From assembly GCA_017509205.1 (NCBI GenBank), contig JAFWQF010000033.1, positions 1 through 64,000 of the forward strand: a DNA stretch of 64,000 nt, written 5' to 3'. Under the pieces are notes generated by a model. The model ran no database searches. It worked only from the letters and a program-made list of their open reading frames with translations, and was not told where the DNA came from. A program made the position numbers and the translations under genes. This DNA is from Clostridiales bacterium. GTDB taxonomy: Bacteria > Bacillota > Clostridia > Saccharofermentanales > Saccharofermentanaceae. Position 1 is the first letter of the stretch, and each line of letters opens with the position of its first letter. This document shows positions 1-9,189 of this stretch, piece after piece.

Positions 1-1286
1 CATTTGGAAAAAGCAAAGTCTCCGATAGTCTTAACACTGACCGGGATCGAAACGTCAGTCAGCCCAGTACAATTGGCAAATGCATATTCACCGATAGTAG
101 TAACACCCTTGGGAATGGTAACCTTTGTTAATTTGCTGCAGTAGTCGAAAGCCCTGCCGCCGATCGTCTTTACACTGGCAGGAATAGAAACGCTTGTCAA
201 CGCGGTACAATTGTAAAACGCATAAAGATCAATGGTCGTAACACCCTTGGCAATGGTAACACTTGTTAATCCGCTGCAGTAATAGAAAGTCCTGCCGCTA
301 AGTGTTTTTAAACTTCCAGGAATTGTAATACGCGTCAATCCAGTACAATAGGCAAATACATATTCACCAATAGACGTTACACCCTTGGCAATAGAAACAC
401 TTGTTAATCCACTGCATCTGTAGAAAGCCCTTCCGCCGATCGTTTTTACAGTGGCAGGAATGGAAATACTCTTAAGCTTAGCGCATTTGTAAAAAGCATA
501 CTCACCGATCTTTGTTACGCCCTTGGGAATGTTAATGCTCTCAAGGTTTTCGCAATCAGAAAAAGCCCCATAACCGATCGTAGTAACTTTTGAGGGAATG
601 ACAACTTTCGTCAGACCCTTACAGAATGCAAAAGCATCGTAATTAATTGCTTTCAGTGTTTTAGGAAGCGATACGCTCGTAATTTTAGAGCAGTTGTAAA
701 AAGCATAGTTTCCGATGGTGGTGACACCCTTGGCAACAACAACTTTCGTTATCTTATCTCTATAATCTTTCCACGGTACAGGATTGGCCTGATCGGGCTT
801 ATAAGCGTACATGACACCCTTACCGGATATTGTTAAAACACCGGCAGTACTCAGAGACCAGTTCAGCTTCTTGCCGCACTTGCCTTTAGCCAATGCAGGA
901 GCATCATCAGCCTCAGAACTGTCTTCGTCTTCCAGCTCCTTATCTTCAACTGCTTCAGGATCCTCATCCTCAGTTTCAGCCGGAACCTGTTTCTCTGTCT
1001 CAGCAGGTTCCTCTTTCTGAGTCTGCTCAGGTTCCTGCTTATCTGTCTCGGCAGGTTCCTCTTTCTGAGTCTGCTCGGGTTCCTGCTTCTCTGTTTCTTT
1101 TACAGCAGGCTTTTCAGTCTCCTTGGGAGCTGGTTTTTCTGTTTCTTTTGCTTCCTGCTTTTCTGTCTCTTCAACCTGAGTCTCCTCAGGTGCAGCCTCA
1201 TCTGCCATGACAGAAACAGGCGTCATGACCATAGACATGCACATTGCCGCAGAAAGCATGACTGATGTAACTTTAAGTCGTTTCAT
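1..1286 (-). CDS. BspA-like LRR_5 surface protein, first visible copy of four (3' end cut by window)
   Basis: The 428 visible residues start MKRLKVTSVMLSAAM, a signal peptide ending near VSVMADE, after a strong GGAGG ribosome site. An acidic Glu/Thr/Gln/Lys/Pro linker of roughly 100 residues follows and contains a duplicated 16-residue unit. Then comes the entry module GKCGKKLNWSLS…LTISGKG, followed by about a dozen 23-residue LRR_5 repeats of the form IPxxVTxIGxxAFxxCxxLxxV. The stop codon and the expected Lys-rich tail lie beyond the window edge. It is the last visible gene of a tandem array, 22 bp after the next paralogue. The family is known for secreted, surface-exposed adhesin-like proteins; ligand and anchoring here are unknown. 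Confidence 0.85.
   Translation of the reverse strand, partial: MKRLKVTSVMLSAAMCMSMVMTPVSVMADEAAPEETQVEETEKQEAKETEKPAPKETEKPAVKETEKQEPEQTQKEEPAETDKQEPEQTQKEEPAETEKQVPAETEDEDPEAVEDKELEDEDSSEADDAPALAKGKCGKKLNWSLSTAGVLTISGKGVMYAYKPDQANPVPWKDYRDKITKVVVAKGVTTIGNYAFYNCSKITSVSLPKTLKAINYDAFAFCKGLTKVVIPSKVTTIGYGAFSDCENLESINIPKGVTKIGEYAFYKCAKLKSISIPATVKTIGGRAFYRCSGLTSVSIAKGVTSIGEYVFAYCTGLTRITIPGSLKTLSGRTFYYCSGLTSVTIAKGVTTIDLYAFYNCTALTSVSIPASVKTIGGRAFDYCSKLTKVTIPKGVTTIGEYAFANCTGLTDVSIPVSVKTIGDFAFSK
1003..1098. repeat. 48-bp direct repeat, two copies, in the acidic linker
   Basis: Two adjacent near-identical 48-bp units (1003-1050 and 1051-1098) encode the same 16-residue block, roughly DKQEPEQTQKEEPAET. 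This in-frame minisatellite lengthens the acidic linker of this paralogue relative to the other three. Confidence 0.8.
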
Positions 1287-1308
1287 TTCAGTTCCTCCCT
1301 AAACACCC

Positions 1309-3177
1309 TTATTTCTTTATTTTAACCTTTTTTCCGCAGTTTTTCTTCTTAAAAATCTTCTTGTACTTCTTTACCTTAGATTTCTTGACCTTGACCGTCT
1401 TAACAGAAGATCCCTTCAAAGAGTTCTTTACACCGGACTTAACAAGCTTGGTTGTCTTATTGATTTGCAGCGTCTTGAGATTCTTATCGAGTGCAAATGC
1501 AAAAGGTCCAATCTTCGAAAGAGACTTGGAGGAGAGCTTGAACACTTTGAGTTTCAGACATTTTTCGAATGCTCTTGCTCCTATTGTTTTAAGTCCTGCC
1601 CCGCCGGTAACTGATTCAAGTTTAGGGCATCCTGAGAAGTTTTTCTCTCCAATAGAAATAACATTTGACCCTATTACCAGGGTCTTAAGGTCATCCATTT
1701 TGCCATACTTTTCAATGTTGTCTTCAATCTGTATGCTTGTTACCTTATACTTCACGGTTTTGTACACAACAGTATTAGGGATAACCACACGTTCAGCAGA
1801 AGGACTCAAAGCAACAACGGCAAGTGTTCCTGTTCCGTCTATAGCTGGATTAGTAACCATATAGACTATTGTTCCATCCGGCATAAAAAGGTCACCGGAA
1901 GCTGCGTAAGGATAGATATGAGGTTCAAGATTATTACAGTCTTTAAACACATTATCCGTGCTGTATTTTTTCAGTGTCTCGCTTATCCAGACTTCTTTAA
2001 GATTTGTACATCCTTCAAACGCACAATCAGCTAAAGTCTTGACCGAAAGCGGAATATTAAAGCTTTCAAGGCTCGTGCATCCGTAAAAAGCGTGATATCC
2101 GATGAAAGAGCATCCTGCAATAGGGATACTGACAGACTTCAGCTTCGAACAACGCCTAAACGCTTCTTCATCAATCTTCGTAACGCTTGCAGGAATTGAG
2201 ATTTTTTCAAGCTTACTGCATCCGCTAAAGGCTGCGACGCCAATTGTCTTCAGGCTCTTAGGTAAGGAAACGCTAGTCAATCCGCTGCAGCTGCAAAAAG
2301 CTTCTTTGCCTATTGTTGTCACACCGTTTGGAATGACCAGGTTCGTAAGCTTTCCGCATCCATAAAAAGCTGCCTCACCGATCGTTTTCACGCCGGAACC
2401 GATCGTCAGTTTGTCTAAAGCCATACAATAATAGAACGCCTTATCACCGATGGACGTAACACTCTTCGGAATGGTTACGCTCGTCAGGAAATAGCAATCA
2501 GTAAATGCCCCTTCGCCGATCTTCGTTACTCCATTGGGAATGGATATGGAAGTAAGAGACTGGCAATACTGGAAAGCATATGCTCCGATGGACTTCAAAG
2601 TTTTAGGGAGCGTGAACTTGGGTGTATCGTACAAGCTTGAAAATGCATAGGAACCGATAGTGGTGACCCCCTTGGATACCGTTACCGCCTTGATCTGTGA
2701 ACTGTATTTATTCCAAGGTGCTTTATTAGGTTCGCCGGGATAATCATAGTTGTACATTGCACCTTTGCCGGAGATAGTTAATACTCCCGCTGTGCTCAAA
2801 GTCCACGTAAGTTTTTTACCGCACTTACCGGATGCAACTGCGTCAACGGCTTCACGGGAATCCTCATCTTCAAGGCCCGGTTCTTCAACTTCTTCGCTCT
2901 CCTGCTTTTCAGACTCTGAAGGTTCTTCCTTCTCCGTTTCGGCAGGTTCTTCTTTCTGAGACTCTTCTGTTTCCTGCTTTTCTGTTTCTTTCTCAGCAGG
3001 CTTCTCAGTTTCCTTAGGGGCAGGCTTTTCTGTTTCTTTTTCTTCCGGCTTCTGAGTCTCTTCGGACTGTGTCTCTTCAGGCGCAGTCTCATCTGCCATG
3101 ACAGAAACAGGTGTCATGACCATCGACATGCACATTGCAGCAGAAAGCAGAACAGATGTTACTTTAAGATGTTTCAT
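1309..3177 (-). CDS. BspA-like LRR_5 surface protein (622 aa), second copy
   Basis: Secreted protein: signal peptide (residues 1-28, MKHLKVTSVLLSAAMCMSMV…VMADE), acidic linker to about residue 110 built from ETEKP/EETQ-type words, entry module GKCGKKLTWTLSTAG, then about fifteen LRR_5 repeats. A non-LRR patch (IDGTGTLAVVALSPSAERVVIP…VKYKVTSI) precedes the last repeats. The last 25 residues are extremely basic (KKSKVKKYKKIFKKKNCG…). It starts after GGGAGGG and sits 15 bp behind the next paralogue, so it is probably cotranscribed. The tail may bind anionic wall polymers or another protein's acidic linker; that is inference. No LPXTG motif or SLH domain is visible. Confidence 0.85.
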   Translation of the reverse strand: MKHLKVTSVLLSAAMCMSMVMTPVSVMADETAPEETQSEETQKPEEKETEKPAPKETEKPAEKETEKQETEESQKEEPAETEKEEPSESEKQESEEVEEPGLEDEDSREAVDAVASGKCGKKLTWTLSTAGVLTISGKGAMYNYDYPGEPNKAPWNKYSSQIKAVTVSKGVTTIGSYAFSSLYDTPKFTLPKTLKSIGAYAFQYCQSLTSISIPNGVTKIGEGAFTDCYFLTSVTIPKSVTSIGDKAFYYCMALDKLTIGSGVKTIGEAAFYGCGKLTNLVIPNGVTTIGKEAFCSCSGLTSVSLPKSLKTIGVAAFSGCSKLEKISIPASVTKIDEEAFRRCSKLKSVSIPIAGCSFIGYHAFYGCTSLESFNIPLSVKTLADCAFEGCTNLKEVWISETLKKYSTDNVFKDCNNLEPHIYPYAASGDLFMPDGTIVYMVTNPAIDGTGTLAVVALSPSAERVVIPNTVVYKTVKYKVTSIQIEDNIEKYGKMDDLKTLVIGSNVISIGEKNFSGCPKLESVTGGAGLKTIGARAFEKCLKLKVFKLSSKSLSKIGPFAFALDKNLKTLQINKTTKLVKSGVKNSLKGSSVKTVKVKKSKVKKYKKIFKKKNCGKKVKIKK

Positions 3178-3192
3178 TTCAGACCCTCCCCT

Positions 3193-4890
3193 TTATTTTT
3201 TGACTTTTACTTTTCTACCGCAGTTTTTCTTTTTGAAGATCTTCTTGTACTTCTTTAGCTTTGATTTCTTTACCTTGACGGTCTTTACGGAAGAACCCTT
3301 CATGGAACTCTTTACACCGGACTTTGTTAGCTTTATAGTCTTCTTGATCTGCAGGGTCTTGAGATTCTTATCGAGTGCAAATGCAAAAGGTCCGATCTTC
3401 CAAAGAGCTTTGGATGTGATGTTGAACACCTTAAGGTTGGGGCAATTTGCAAATGCGCGGGTTCCAATGGACTTGAGTCCGGCGCCGCCCGTGACGGAAA
3501 CAAGATTCTTATAACCTGCGAATGCTTTATCATCTATCGTCTGCACATTAGCTCCGATGACAAGTGTCTTCAGCTTGCTGTAAGACGAATCGCCGGCACC
3601 ATTTGGTGTGATCCTGATTACTTTGTATTTGACTCCAAGATTATTGATCTCACTGGGAATAACAATCTTCTCTAATGTATAGTTATATCCCACTAAAGCA
3701 ACAGTGCCTGTTCCGTCAATTGCCGGAAAAAGCACAGCGTATGCAAAATCACCTAAAAATATACCATCACCTTCAAGCGGATAATTAAATGTGCTGATCC
3801 CGCTTAACTTGAAGCAGCCTTGAAAAGCGCCCGAGTTCATTGATTTTTTGAGTTTCAGACTCATCCAGACTTCTTCAAGACTAGCGCATCCGGCAAACGC
3901 ATTGTTTTCCAATGTTTTTACAGTCAGCGGTATCTCAATTTTCTTCAGGCCGGAACACTTTTGAAAAGCACTTTCTTTAATCGTTACAAGACCTGCAAGC
4001 GGAATTTTGACGGTTTCAAGTTTGCTTCCGAAAAAAGCCCTCTCCCCGATAGTTTTCACGCTGACGGGAATGGAAACATTCTTAATTGCAGTGTACTCAA
4101 AAGCACTATCTCCTATCGTTGTAACACCATTAGGTATGTTAACGGAAGAAAGCAGTTCACAATAAATGAACAATCCGGTTGAAATGGCTTTTAACCCCTT
4201 CGGAAGTTTTGCTTCATACAGACGATCACATTCAATAAATGCATATTCACCTATTGTCTTAACGCTGTCAGGTATGGTTATCCTTAAAAGACCTGTACTC
4301 GCGAAAGCACCGGCGCCAATAGTCGTTACCTTTTTGGGAATCGTAATCGATTTAAGATTAATGCATGAAGAAAAGGCAGCTATGCCTATAACCTTTAAAT
4401 TTGCAGGCAGAGATACACTTGCAAGCTGCGGGCAGTAAAAGAATGAGTATGCACCGACAGATGTAATCCCTTTTTTTATAACAACTCTTTTGATCAGATC
4501 TTTTTTGGAAAACCAGGGCGCGTTTGTTTTACCGGTAGCCGTATTATGTGTGTAATTTGTCATGGCACCCGAACCGGAGACCGTGAGGACACCATCCTTG
4601 CTCAAGGACCACTTGGCCTTCTTACCGCATTTGCCGGAAGCCAATGCATCAAGAGCATCATCAGCATCTTCGGCTTCAGGAGTCTGTTCTTTTTCAGTTG
4701 CTTCAGGCTCTTCCTGAGTCTCCTCAGTTTCGTGCTTCTGCGTTTCTTCCGGCTCCTGCTTTTCGGTCTCTTCCACCTGTGTTTCTTCAGGAGCAGATTC
4801 CTCATCTGCAATTACGGAAACGGGTGTCATTACCATCGAAGCACACATTATGGCCGACAGTAAGACTGACGCGAACTTAAGCTGTTTCAT
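3193..4890 (-). CDS. BspA-like LRR_5 surface protein (565 aa), third copy
   Basis: Same architecture as its neighbours with the shortest acidic linker (about residues 28-78). It has the signal peptide MKQLKFASVLLSAIMCASMV, the entry module GKCGKKAKWSLSKDG, LRR_5 repeats, the insert FPAIDGTGTVALVGYNYTLEKIVIP, and a conserved C-terminal block (VTGGAGLKSIGTRAFANCPNL) ending in the Lys tail KKSKLKKYKKIFKKKNCG. LRR cores differ clearly between copies while the ends are almost identical, which suggests gene conversion or purifying selection on the ends. Spacing to both neighbouring paralogues is 15 bp. Confidence 0.85.
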   Translation of the reverse strand: MKQLKFASVLLSAIMCASMVMTPVSVIADEESAPEETQVEETEKQEPEETQKHETEETQEEPEATEKEQTPEAEDADDALDALASGKCGKKAKWSLSKDGVLTVSGSGAMTNYTHNTATGKTNAPWFSKKDLIKRVVIKKGITSVGAYSFFYCPQLASVSLPANLKVIGIAAFSSCINLKSITIPKKVTTIGAGAFASTGLLRITIPDSVKTIGEYAFIECDRLYEAKLPKGLKAISTGLFIYCELLSSVNIPNGVTTIGDSAFEYTAIKNVSIPVSVKTIGERAFFGSKLETVKIPLAGLVTIKESAFQKCSGLKKIEIPLTVKTLENNAFAGCASLEEVWMSLKLKKSMNSGAFQGCFKLSGISTFNYPLEGDGIFLGDFAYAVLFPAIDGTGTVALVGYNYTLEKIVIPSEINNLGVKYKVIRITPNGAGDSSYSKLKTLVIGANVQTIDDKAFAGYKNLVSVTGGAGLKSIGTRAFANCPNLKVFNITSKALWKIGPFAFALDKNLKTLQIKKTIKLTKSGVKSSMKGSSVKTVKVKKSKLKKYKKIFKKKNCGRKVKVKK

Positions 4891-4905
4891 TTATCATTCT
4901 TCCCC

Positions 4906-6717
4906 TTATTTCTTAACTTTTACTTTTTTACCGCAGTTCTTCTTTTTGAAGATCTTCTTGTACTTCTTGACCTTGGATTTCTTAACCTTAACGGTCTTAA
5001 CAGAAGATCCCTTGAGCGAATTCTTAACGCCACTCTTTGTCAGTGACTTTGTGCCCTTTAAATACAAAGTCTTGAGATTCTTATCACCGCTGAAAGCAAA
5101 CGGGCCGATCTTCCAGAGTGCGGCAGAGCTTATCTTGAACACCTTGAGATTCGGGCAGTTGCAGAAAGCCTTGTCTCCTATGGTCTTAAGTCTTCCGCCG
5201 CCGGTTACTGAAACCAGGTTCGTGCATCCCTTGAAAGCAGAATTGCCTATATAAAGAATGTTCGAACCCAGAACGACCTTCTTCACAGTCAGATTATCCA
5301 TAAAACTTTCAGAAGTAATGTCTGTAACCTTATAGTTCTGACCAAGTATCTCAACTACAGCGGGAACGGTTACTGTCTCAGTCTGTTCCTCAACGCCGTA
5401 AAGTGTCACGCATCCTTTTCCGTAAACGGCAGGATATGTAACAGCATAAGTGAAATCCCCTACTCTAAACATCTCGTTGAGTGAAGCATACTTATAATCC
5501 GATATGTTCAAAGATGAAGGACAGCCTGAAAAAACTGACGAATTCAGGTTCTTATGAAGATTCTTGTCCATAATGACTGAATTAAGATTTTTACAATCGG
5601 AAAATGCGGAATCACCAATCTCGATCGTTGTTACCGGAACAGCAAATTTAAAAAGCGAATTGCAGCCTGTAAAGGCTTTTTCTCCAATCGAAACCAATCC
5701 GTTTATCGGAATATCAACGGTCGAAAGCATGTAACAGTTTCCGAAAGCCCGGGGTCCAATTACCTTCACACTCTCGGGAATGCTTACTTTTTTCAGTTTG
5801 CTGCAGTTGCTGAATACCGCTTCACCGATCGAAGTAACACTCGCAGGAATGACTACTTCCTGCACTGCAGTACTTCCAAAAGCACAGACTCCAATGGAAG
5901 TTAAGCCTTTTGACAACGTAATTTCTGATAATAACCAGCAATCTGCAAAAGCATCCTCACCAATTGACTTCACGGTAGAAGGAATTGTAATGCTTTTAAG
6001 ATTAGTAGCTGCGAAAGCTGCCGGACGAATAACGGTTACACCTTTGGGAATGTTAATGCTTTCAAGTGTTGATTCACAAAATGCATATTTACCGATCGAC
6101 TTGACGCTTTTGGGCAAAACGACATTCTTCAATCCGGTTATGGAAAAGGCAGCTTCACCGATAGTTTTAAGCGTGCTTGGTAAAGAAACACTCGTCAAAT
6201 TTCTGCAATAAGAAAAAGCATTCGCTCCAATGGTTGTTACACCTTTGGATACAACAACTTTGTTGATCTTATCAGCGTAACCGAACCAAGGTGATGTAAT
6301 TCTATTCGTAGAATAATTATATTTGTAAGCATACATGGCACCCTTGCCGGTGATCTTAAGTGTACCGTTCTTATCAAGGGTCCACTTGAGCTTTTTACCG
6401 CATTTGCCGGATGCAACAGCATCTTCGGCCTCATGTGCAGCCTCACCTTCAAGCGGAGGTTCTTCGTTTGCTTCAGCAGCCTTTTCTTCAGGCTGTTCTT
6501 CAGTTTCGGCAGGTTCTTCTTCCTGAGTCTCCTCGGGCTCCTGCTTCTCTGTTTCTTTTACGGAAGGCTTTTCTGTTTCCTTTGGCTCCTGCTTTTCCGT
6601 TTCTTCCACCTGAGTTTCTTCAGGCGCAGATGTCTCGTCTGCCATGACAGGAACAGACACCATGGACACACACATAGCCACGGAAAGCAACAATGACGTT
6701 ACCTTGAAATGTTTCAT
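4906..6717 (-). CDS. BspA-like LRR_5 surface protein (603 aa), promoter-proximal copy
   Basis: First gene of the array. Signal peptide MKHFKVTSLLLSVAMCVSMVSVPVMA, acidic linker to about residue 105, entry module GKCGKKLKWTLDKNG, about fifteen LRR_5 repeats with many conserved Cys in AFxxCxxL, an insert module (AVYGKGCVTLYGVEEQTETVTVP), then the common end block and basic Lys tail. The start follows GGGGGA eight bases upstream. One promoter upstream could drive all four copies. LRR_5/BspA proteins in other bacteria bind host or matrix proteins, but nothing here identifies a ligand. Confidence 0.85.
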   Translation of the reverse strand: MKHFKVTSLLLSVAMCVSMVSVPVMADETSAPEETQVEETEKQEPKETEKPSVKETEKQEPEETQEEEPAETEEQPEEKAAEANEEPPLEGEAAHEAEDAVASGKCGKKLKWTLDKNGTLKITGKGAMYAYKYNYSTNRITSPWFGYADKINKVVVSKGVTTIGANAFSYCRNLTSVSLPSTLKTIGEAAFSITGLKNVVLPKSVKSIGKYAFCESTLESINIPKGVTVIRPAAFAATNLKSITIPSTVKSIGEDAFADCWLLSEITLSKGLTSIGVCAFGSTAVQEVVIPASVTSIGEAVFSNCSKLKKVSIPESVKVIGPRAFGNCYMLSTVDIPINGLVSIGEKAFTGCNSLFKFAVPVTTIEIGDSAFSDCKNLNSVIMDKNLHKNLNSSVFSGCPSSLNISDYKYASLNEMFRVGDFTYAVTYPAVYGKGCVTLYGVEEQTETVTVPAVVEILGQNYKVTDITSESFMDNLTVKKVVLGSNILYIGNSAFKGCTNLVSVTGGGRLKTIGDKAFCNCPNLKVFKISSAALWKIGPFAFSGDKNLKTLYLKGTKSLTKSGVKNSLKGSSVKTVKVKKSKVKKYKKIFKKKNCGKKVKVKK

Positions 6718-6791
6718 AATCTATATCCCCCATTAAACACATAAAAAATGTCCAACATATCAAGTTTACTACGGTCACGGTAAAACTTCAC

Positions 6792-6821
6792 TATATATTT
6801 AAAATAAAATTAATTTTTCAG
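6792..6821 (-). promoter_or_regulatory. Possible promoter of the LRR array
   Basis: On the minus strand a CTGAAA (-35) and TATATA (-10) are separated by 18 bp in a very A+T-rich stretch, leaving a leader of about 70 nt. Both boxes depart from consensus, so support is modest. The rest of this 165-bp gap holds the prfB terminator and no gene. Confidence 0.35.
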
Positions 6822-6830
6822 AAGAATAAT

Positions 6831-6855
6831 AAAAAATCCCGGATTGCTCCGGGAT
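6831..6855 (-). terminator. Rho-independent terminator of prfB
   Basis: Perfect 8-bp stem ATCCCGGA/TCCGGGAT with a 4-nt loop, followed on the minus strand by a run of six Ts. It lies just after the prfB stop and separates that operon from the LRR array. Confidence 0.85.
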
Positions 6856-6882
6856 CTTAAGTGCTTATTTAATATATTAAGA

Positions 6883-7998
6883 TTACTTCTCGTTCTTCAT
6901 TCCTGAAAGGTAAGCATTGATGAAGCCGTCGAGGTTGCCGTCCATTACGGCATCAACGTCCACTTCCTCGTAACCCGTGCGGTTGTCCTTAACGAGCGTG
7001 TACGGGCAGAAAACGTATGACCTGATCTGTGACCCCCATGCAATATCCATCTGGTTGCCCTTGAGGTCTTCGATCTTCTCCATCTCGGATGCCCTTGCGA
7101 GTGCGAAAAGCTTTGCCTTGAGCATCTTAAGGCAGGTTTCCCTGTTCTGGAGCTGAGATCTTTCAGCCTGGCAGGAAACAACGATGCCCGTGGGATTATG
7201 CGTCATTCTGACCGCGGTATCGGTCTTGTTGATGTGCTGACCGCCCTTACCTGTTGAACGGTATGTATCGACTCTGACTTCGGTCATGTCGATCTTGATG
7301 TCGTCCTCGGTCTTCTGGTCGAGCTCGGGGATGACTTCGCATGAAGCAAAGGATGTATGTCTTCTTCCTGCGGAATCGAACGGTGAAATCCTTACAAGAC
7401 GGTGAACGCCGAGTTCAGACCTTAAGAAACCGTATGCATACTCACCCTTGATCATGATGGAAACAGACTGGATGCCTGCGGTATCGCCTTCGACATAGTC
7501 GAGTTCTTCAACTGCGAAGCCGTGGTTTTCAGCCCATCTTGTATACATTCTGTAGAGCATGGAGCACCAGTCCATGGCTTCCGTTCCGCCTGCGCCCGCA
7601 TGAAGCGTGAGCGTGGCGTTATTTGCATCGTAAGGTCCCGTGAGGAGCGTCTCAAGACGCATCTTCTCAAAGGCTTCCTTGAACTTTGCAACGTTTTCAC
7701 GGAGCTCTGTGAGAGAATCCATGTCCTCTTCCTCGTTTGCGAGCTCGCAGAGAGCAAGAAGGTCCTCTCTTTCGGCAGCAAGCGAATTGTAGCTCTCAAC
7801 CTTCTTCTTGAGCTGTCCGAGCCTCTGAGTCAGTTCCGTTGCCTTGTCCGGATTGTTCCAGAAATCAGGCTCGGTAGTACGGTTCTCAAGTTCGCTGATC
7901 TGGTCACTTACGTGATCGATGTGCAGAGCATCCCTGAGCTTGGCTACGGGTTCTTCGAATGACTCGAGGTCAAGTCTGATGTTGTCGAATTCAAGCAT
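6883..7998 (-). CDS. prfB: Peptide chain release factor 2
   Basis: RF2 (371 aa) recognises UGA/UAA stop codons and triggers peptidyl-tRNA hydrolysis. The catalytic loop GGQHINKT is present, and the RF2-type codon-recognition tripeptide SPF occurs in RISPFDSAGRRHTSF. The N-terminus (MLEFDNIRLDLESF…TEPDFWNN) reads through in one frame: the in-frame UGA and CTTTGA slippery site that control prfB by +1 frameshifting in E. coli and B. subtilis are absent. It is the last gene of the lrp–aminotransferase–prfB operon, 3 bp after the aminotransferase stop, and is followed by a strong terminator. Confidence 0.97.
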   Translation of the reverse strand: MLEFDNIRLDLESFEEPVAKLRDALHIDHVSDQISELENRTTEPDFWNNPDKATELTQRLGQLKKKVESYNSLAAEREDLLALCELANEEEDMDSLTELRENVAKFKEAFEKMRLETLLTGPYDANNATLTLHAGAGGTEAMDWCSMLYRMYTRWAENHGFAVEELDYVEGDTAGIQSVSIMIKGEYAYGFLRSELGVHRLVRISPFDSAGRRHTSFASCEVIPELDQKTEDDIKIDMTEVRVDTYRSTGKGGQHINKTDTAVRMTHNPTGIVVSCQAERSQLQNRETCLKMLKAKLFALARASEMEKIEDLKGNQMDIAWGSQIRSYVFCPYTLVKDNRTGYEEVDVDAVMDGNLDGFINAYLSGMKNEK

Positions 7999-8001
7999 TT
8001 G

Positions 8002-9189
8002 TTAACCTTTCTTCAGTTCTTCTACAAATTCCTTAAGGAGCTTCATGGCTTCCTTGATGTCATCCAGAGAAGCAGCATAACTGATCCTTACGAAGCCCTC
8101 GCCGCATTTGCCGAACGCGTTGCCCGGAACGATCGCGACGTGCTTTTCGAGCAGGAATCTCTCGCAGAACTCCTCGGAAGACAGTCCCGTGGACTTAATG
8201 CACGGGAAAGCATAGAAAGCGCCGTAAGGCGTAAAGCAGTCAAGGCCGGCATCTTTAAGGCCTTTGACGATGACTCTTCTTCTGTGATTATATTCATCGC
8301 GCATCTTGGCGATCTCATTATCGGCATTCATCGCTGCCTCAATGACAGCATACTGGGATGTCGAAGGAGCGCACATGATGCAGTACTGATGGATCTTGAA
8401 CATCTGAGCGACAAGCTCATGAGGTCCTGCCAGATAACCGACCCTGAAACCGGTCATTGCGTAGGACTTAGAGAAGCCGTTTACCATGATGATCCTGTCT
8501 CTCAACTCCGCAAACTGTGTAAGCGATGCGGGCTTGCCGTCGAGATAGTTGAGCTCGCAGTAAAGCTCGTCGGAAATGACGATTACTTCGGGATGCTTCA
8601 TGAGAACATCCTTGATCTTTGCCCAGTCCTCGAGCGTCATGACGGCGCCTGTGGGGTTGTTGGGATATCCGACGATGACATACTTGGTCTTATCGGTAAT
8701 TGCTGCCTCGAGTTCCTCAGGCATGAGCTTGTAGTTGTTCTCGGGCTTTGTCTCGACCACTACGGGTACTCCGTGGGCAAACTGGACAGTCGCCTTGTAA
8801 GCAACGAAACAGGGCTCGACGATAACTACCTCGTCACCGGGATTGATAAGTGAACGTGCAGCGAGGTCAAGACCTTCACTGCCGCCTACCGTGATCAGGA
8901 TCTCGGTTTTCGGATCGTAGGAAACACCGTATCTTCTCTTGATGTAATCAACGATAGCGACTCTGGCATCGATATAACCGGAATTCGGTGAATAGTGCGT
9001 ATATCCGTCGACAATGGAGGATATTGCAGCTTCTCTGATGGACCAGGGTGTAACAAAGTCAGGCTCACCTATGGAAAGCGAGATGACATGGCCCTGCATC
9101 TCATTAGCAAGATCGAAAAATTTCCTGATGGCAGACGGCGGTACCTGCTGTACTGCCTTGGATATCTTGGATTCGTAATCGATACTCAT
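8002..9189 (-). CDS. PLP-dependent class I/II aminotransferase
   Basis: 395-aa fold-type I aminotransferase that would transfer an amino group to 2-oxoglutarate or a similar acceptor. The Schiff-base lysine is in NGFSKSYAMTGFRVGY; other family marks are ISLSIGEPDFVTP near the N-terminus, YPNNPTGAVM, and the substrate-carboxylate Arg in EGFVRISYA. It resembles the aspartate/aromatic aminotransferase branch, but the substrate cannot be decided from sequence. It overlaps the upstream Lrp-type regulator by an ATGA, so the regulator probably controls or senses the metabolism of its amino acid. Confidence 0.9.
   Translation of the reverse strand: MSIDYESKISKAVQQVPPSAIRKFFDLANEMQGHVISLSIGEPDFVTPWSIREAAISSIVDGYTHYSPNSGYIDARVAIVDYIKRRYGVSYDPKTEILITVGGSEGLDLAARSLINPGDEVVIVEPCFVAYKATVQFAHGVPVVVETKPENNYKLMPEELEAAITDKTKYVIVGYPNNPTGAVMTLEDWAKIKDVLMKHPEVIVISDELYCELNYLDGKPASLTQFAELRDRIIMVNGFSKSYAMTGFRVGYLAGPHELVAQMFKIHQYCIMCAPSTSQYAVIEAAMNADNEIAKMRDEYNHRRRVIVKGLKDAGLDCFTPYGAFYAFPCIKSTGLSSEEFCERFLLEKHVAIVPGNAFGKCGEGFVRISYAASLDDIKEAMKLLKEFVEELKKG

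Noticed and set aside
2796-3092. Lys/Arg-rich frames opposite or beside the acidic linkers of the LRR genes
   Set aside because: Shifted-frame readings of the repetitive linker DNA; composition is an artefact.
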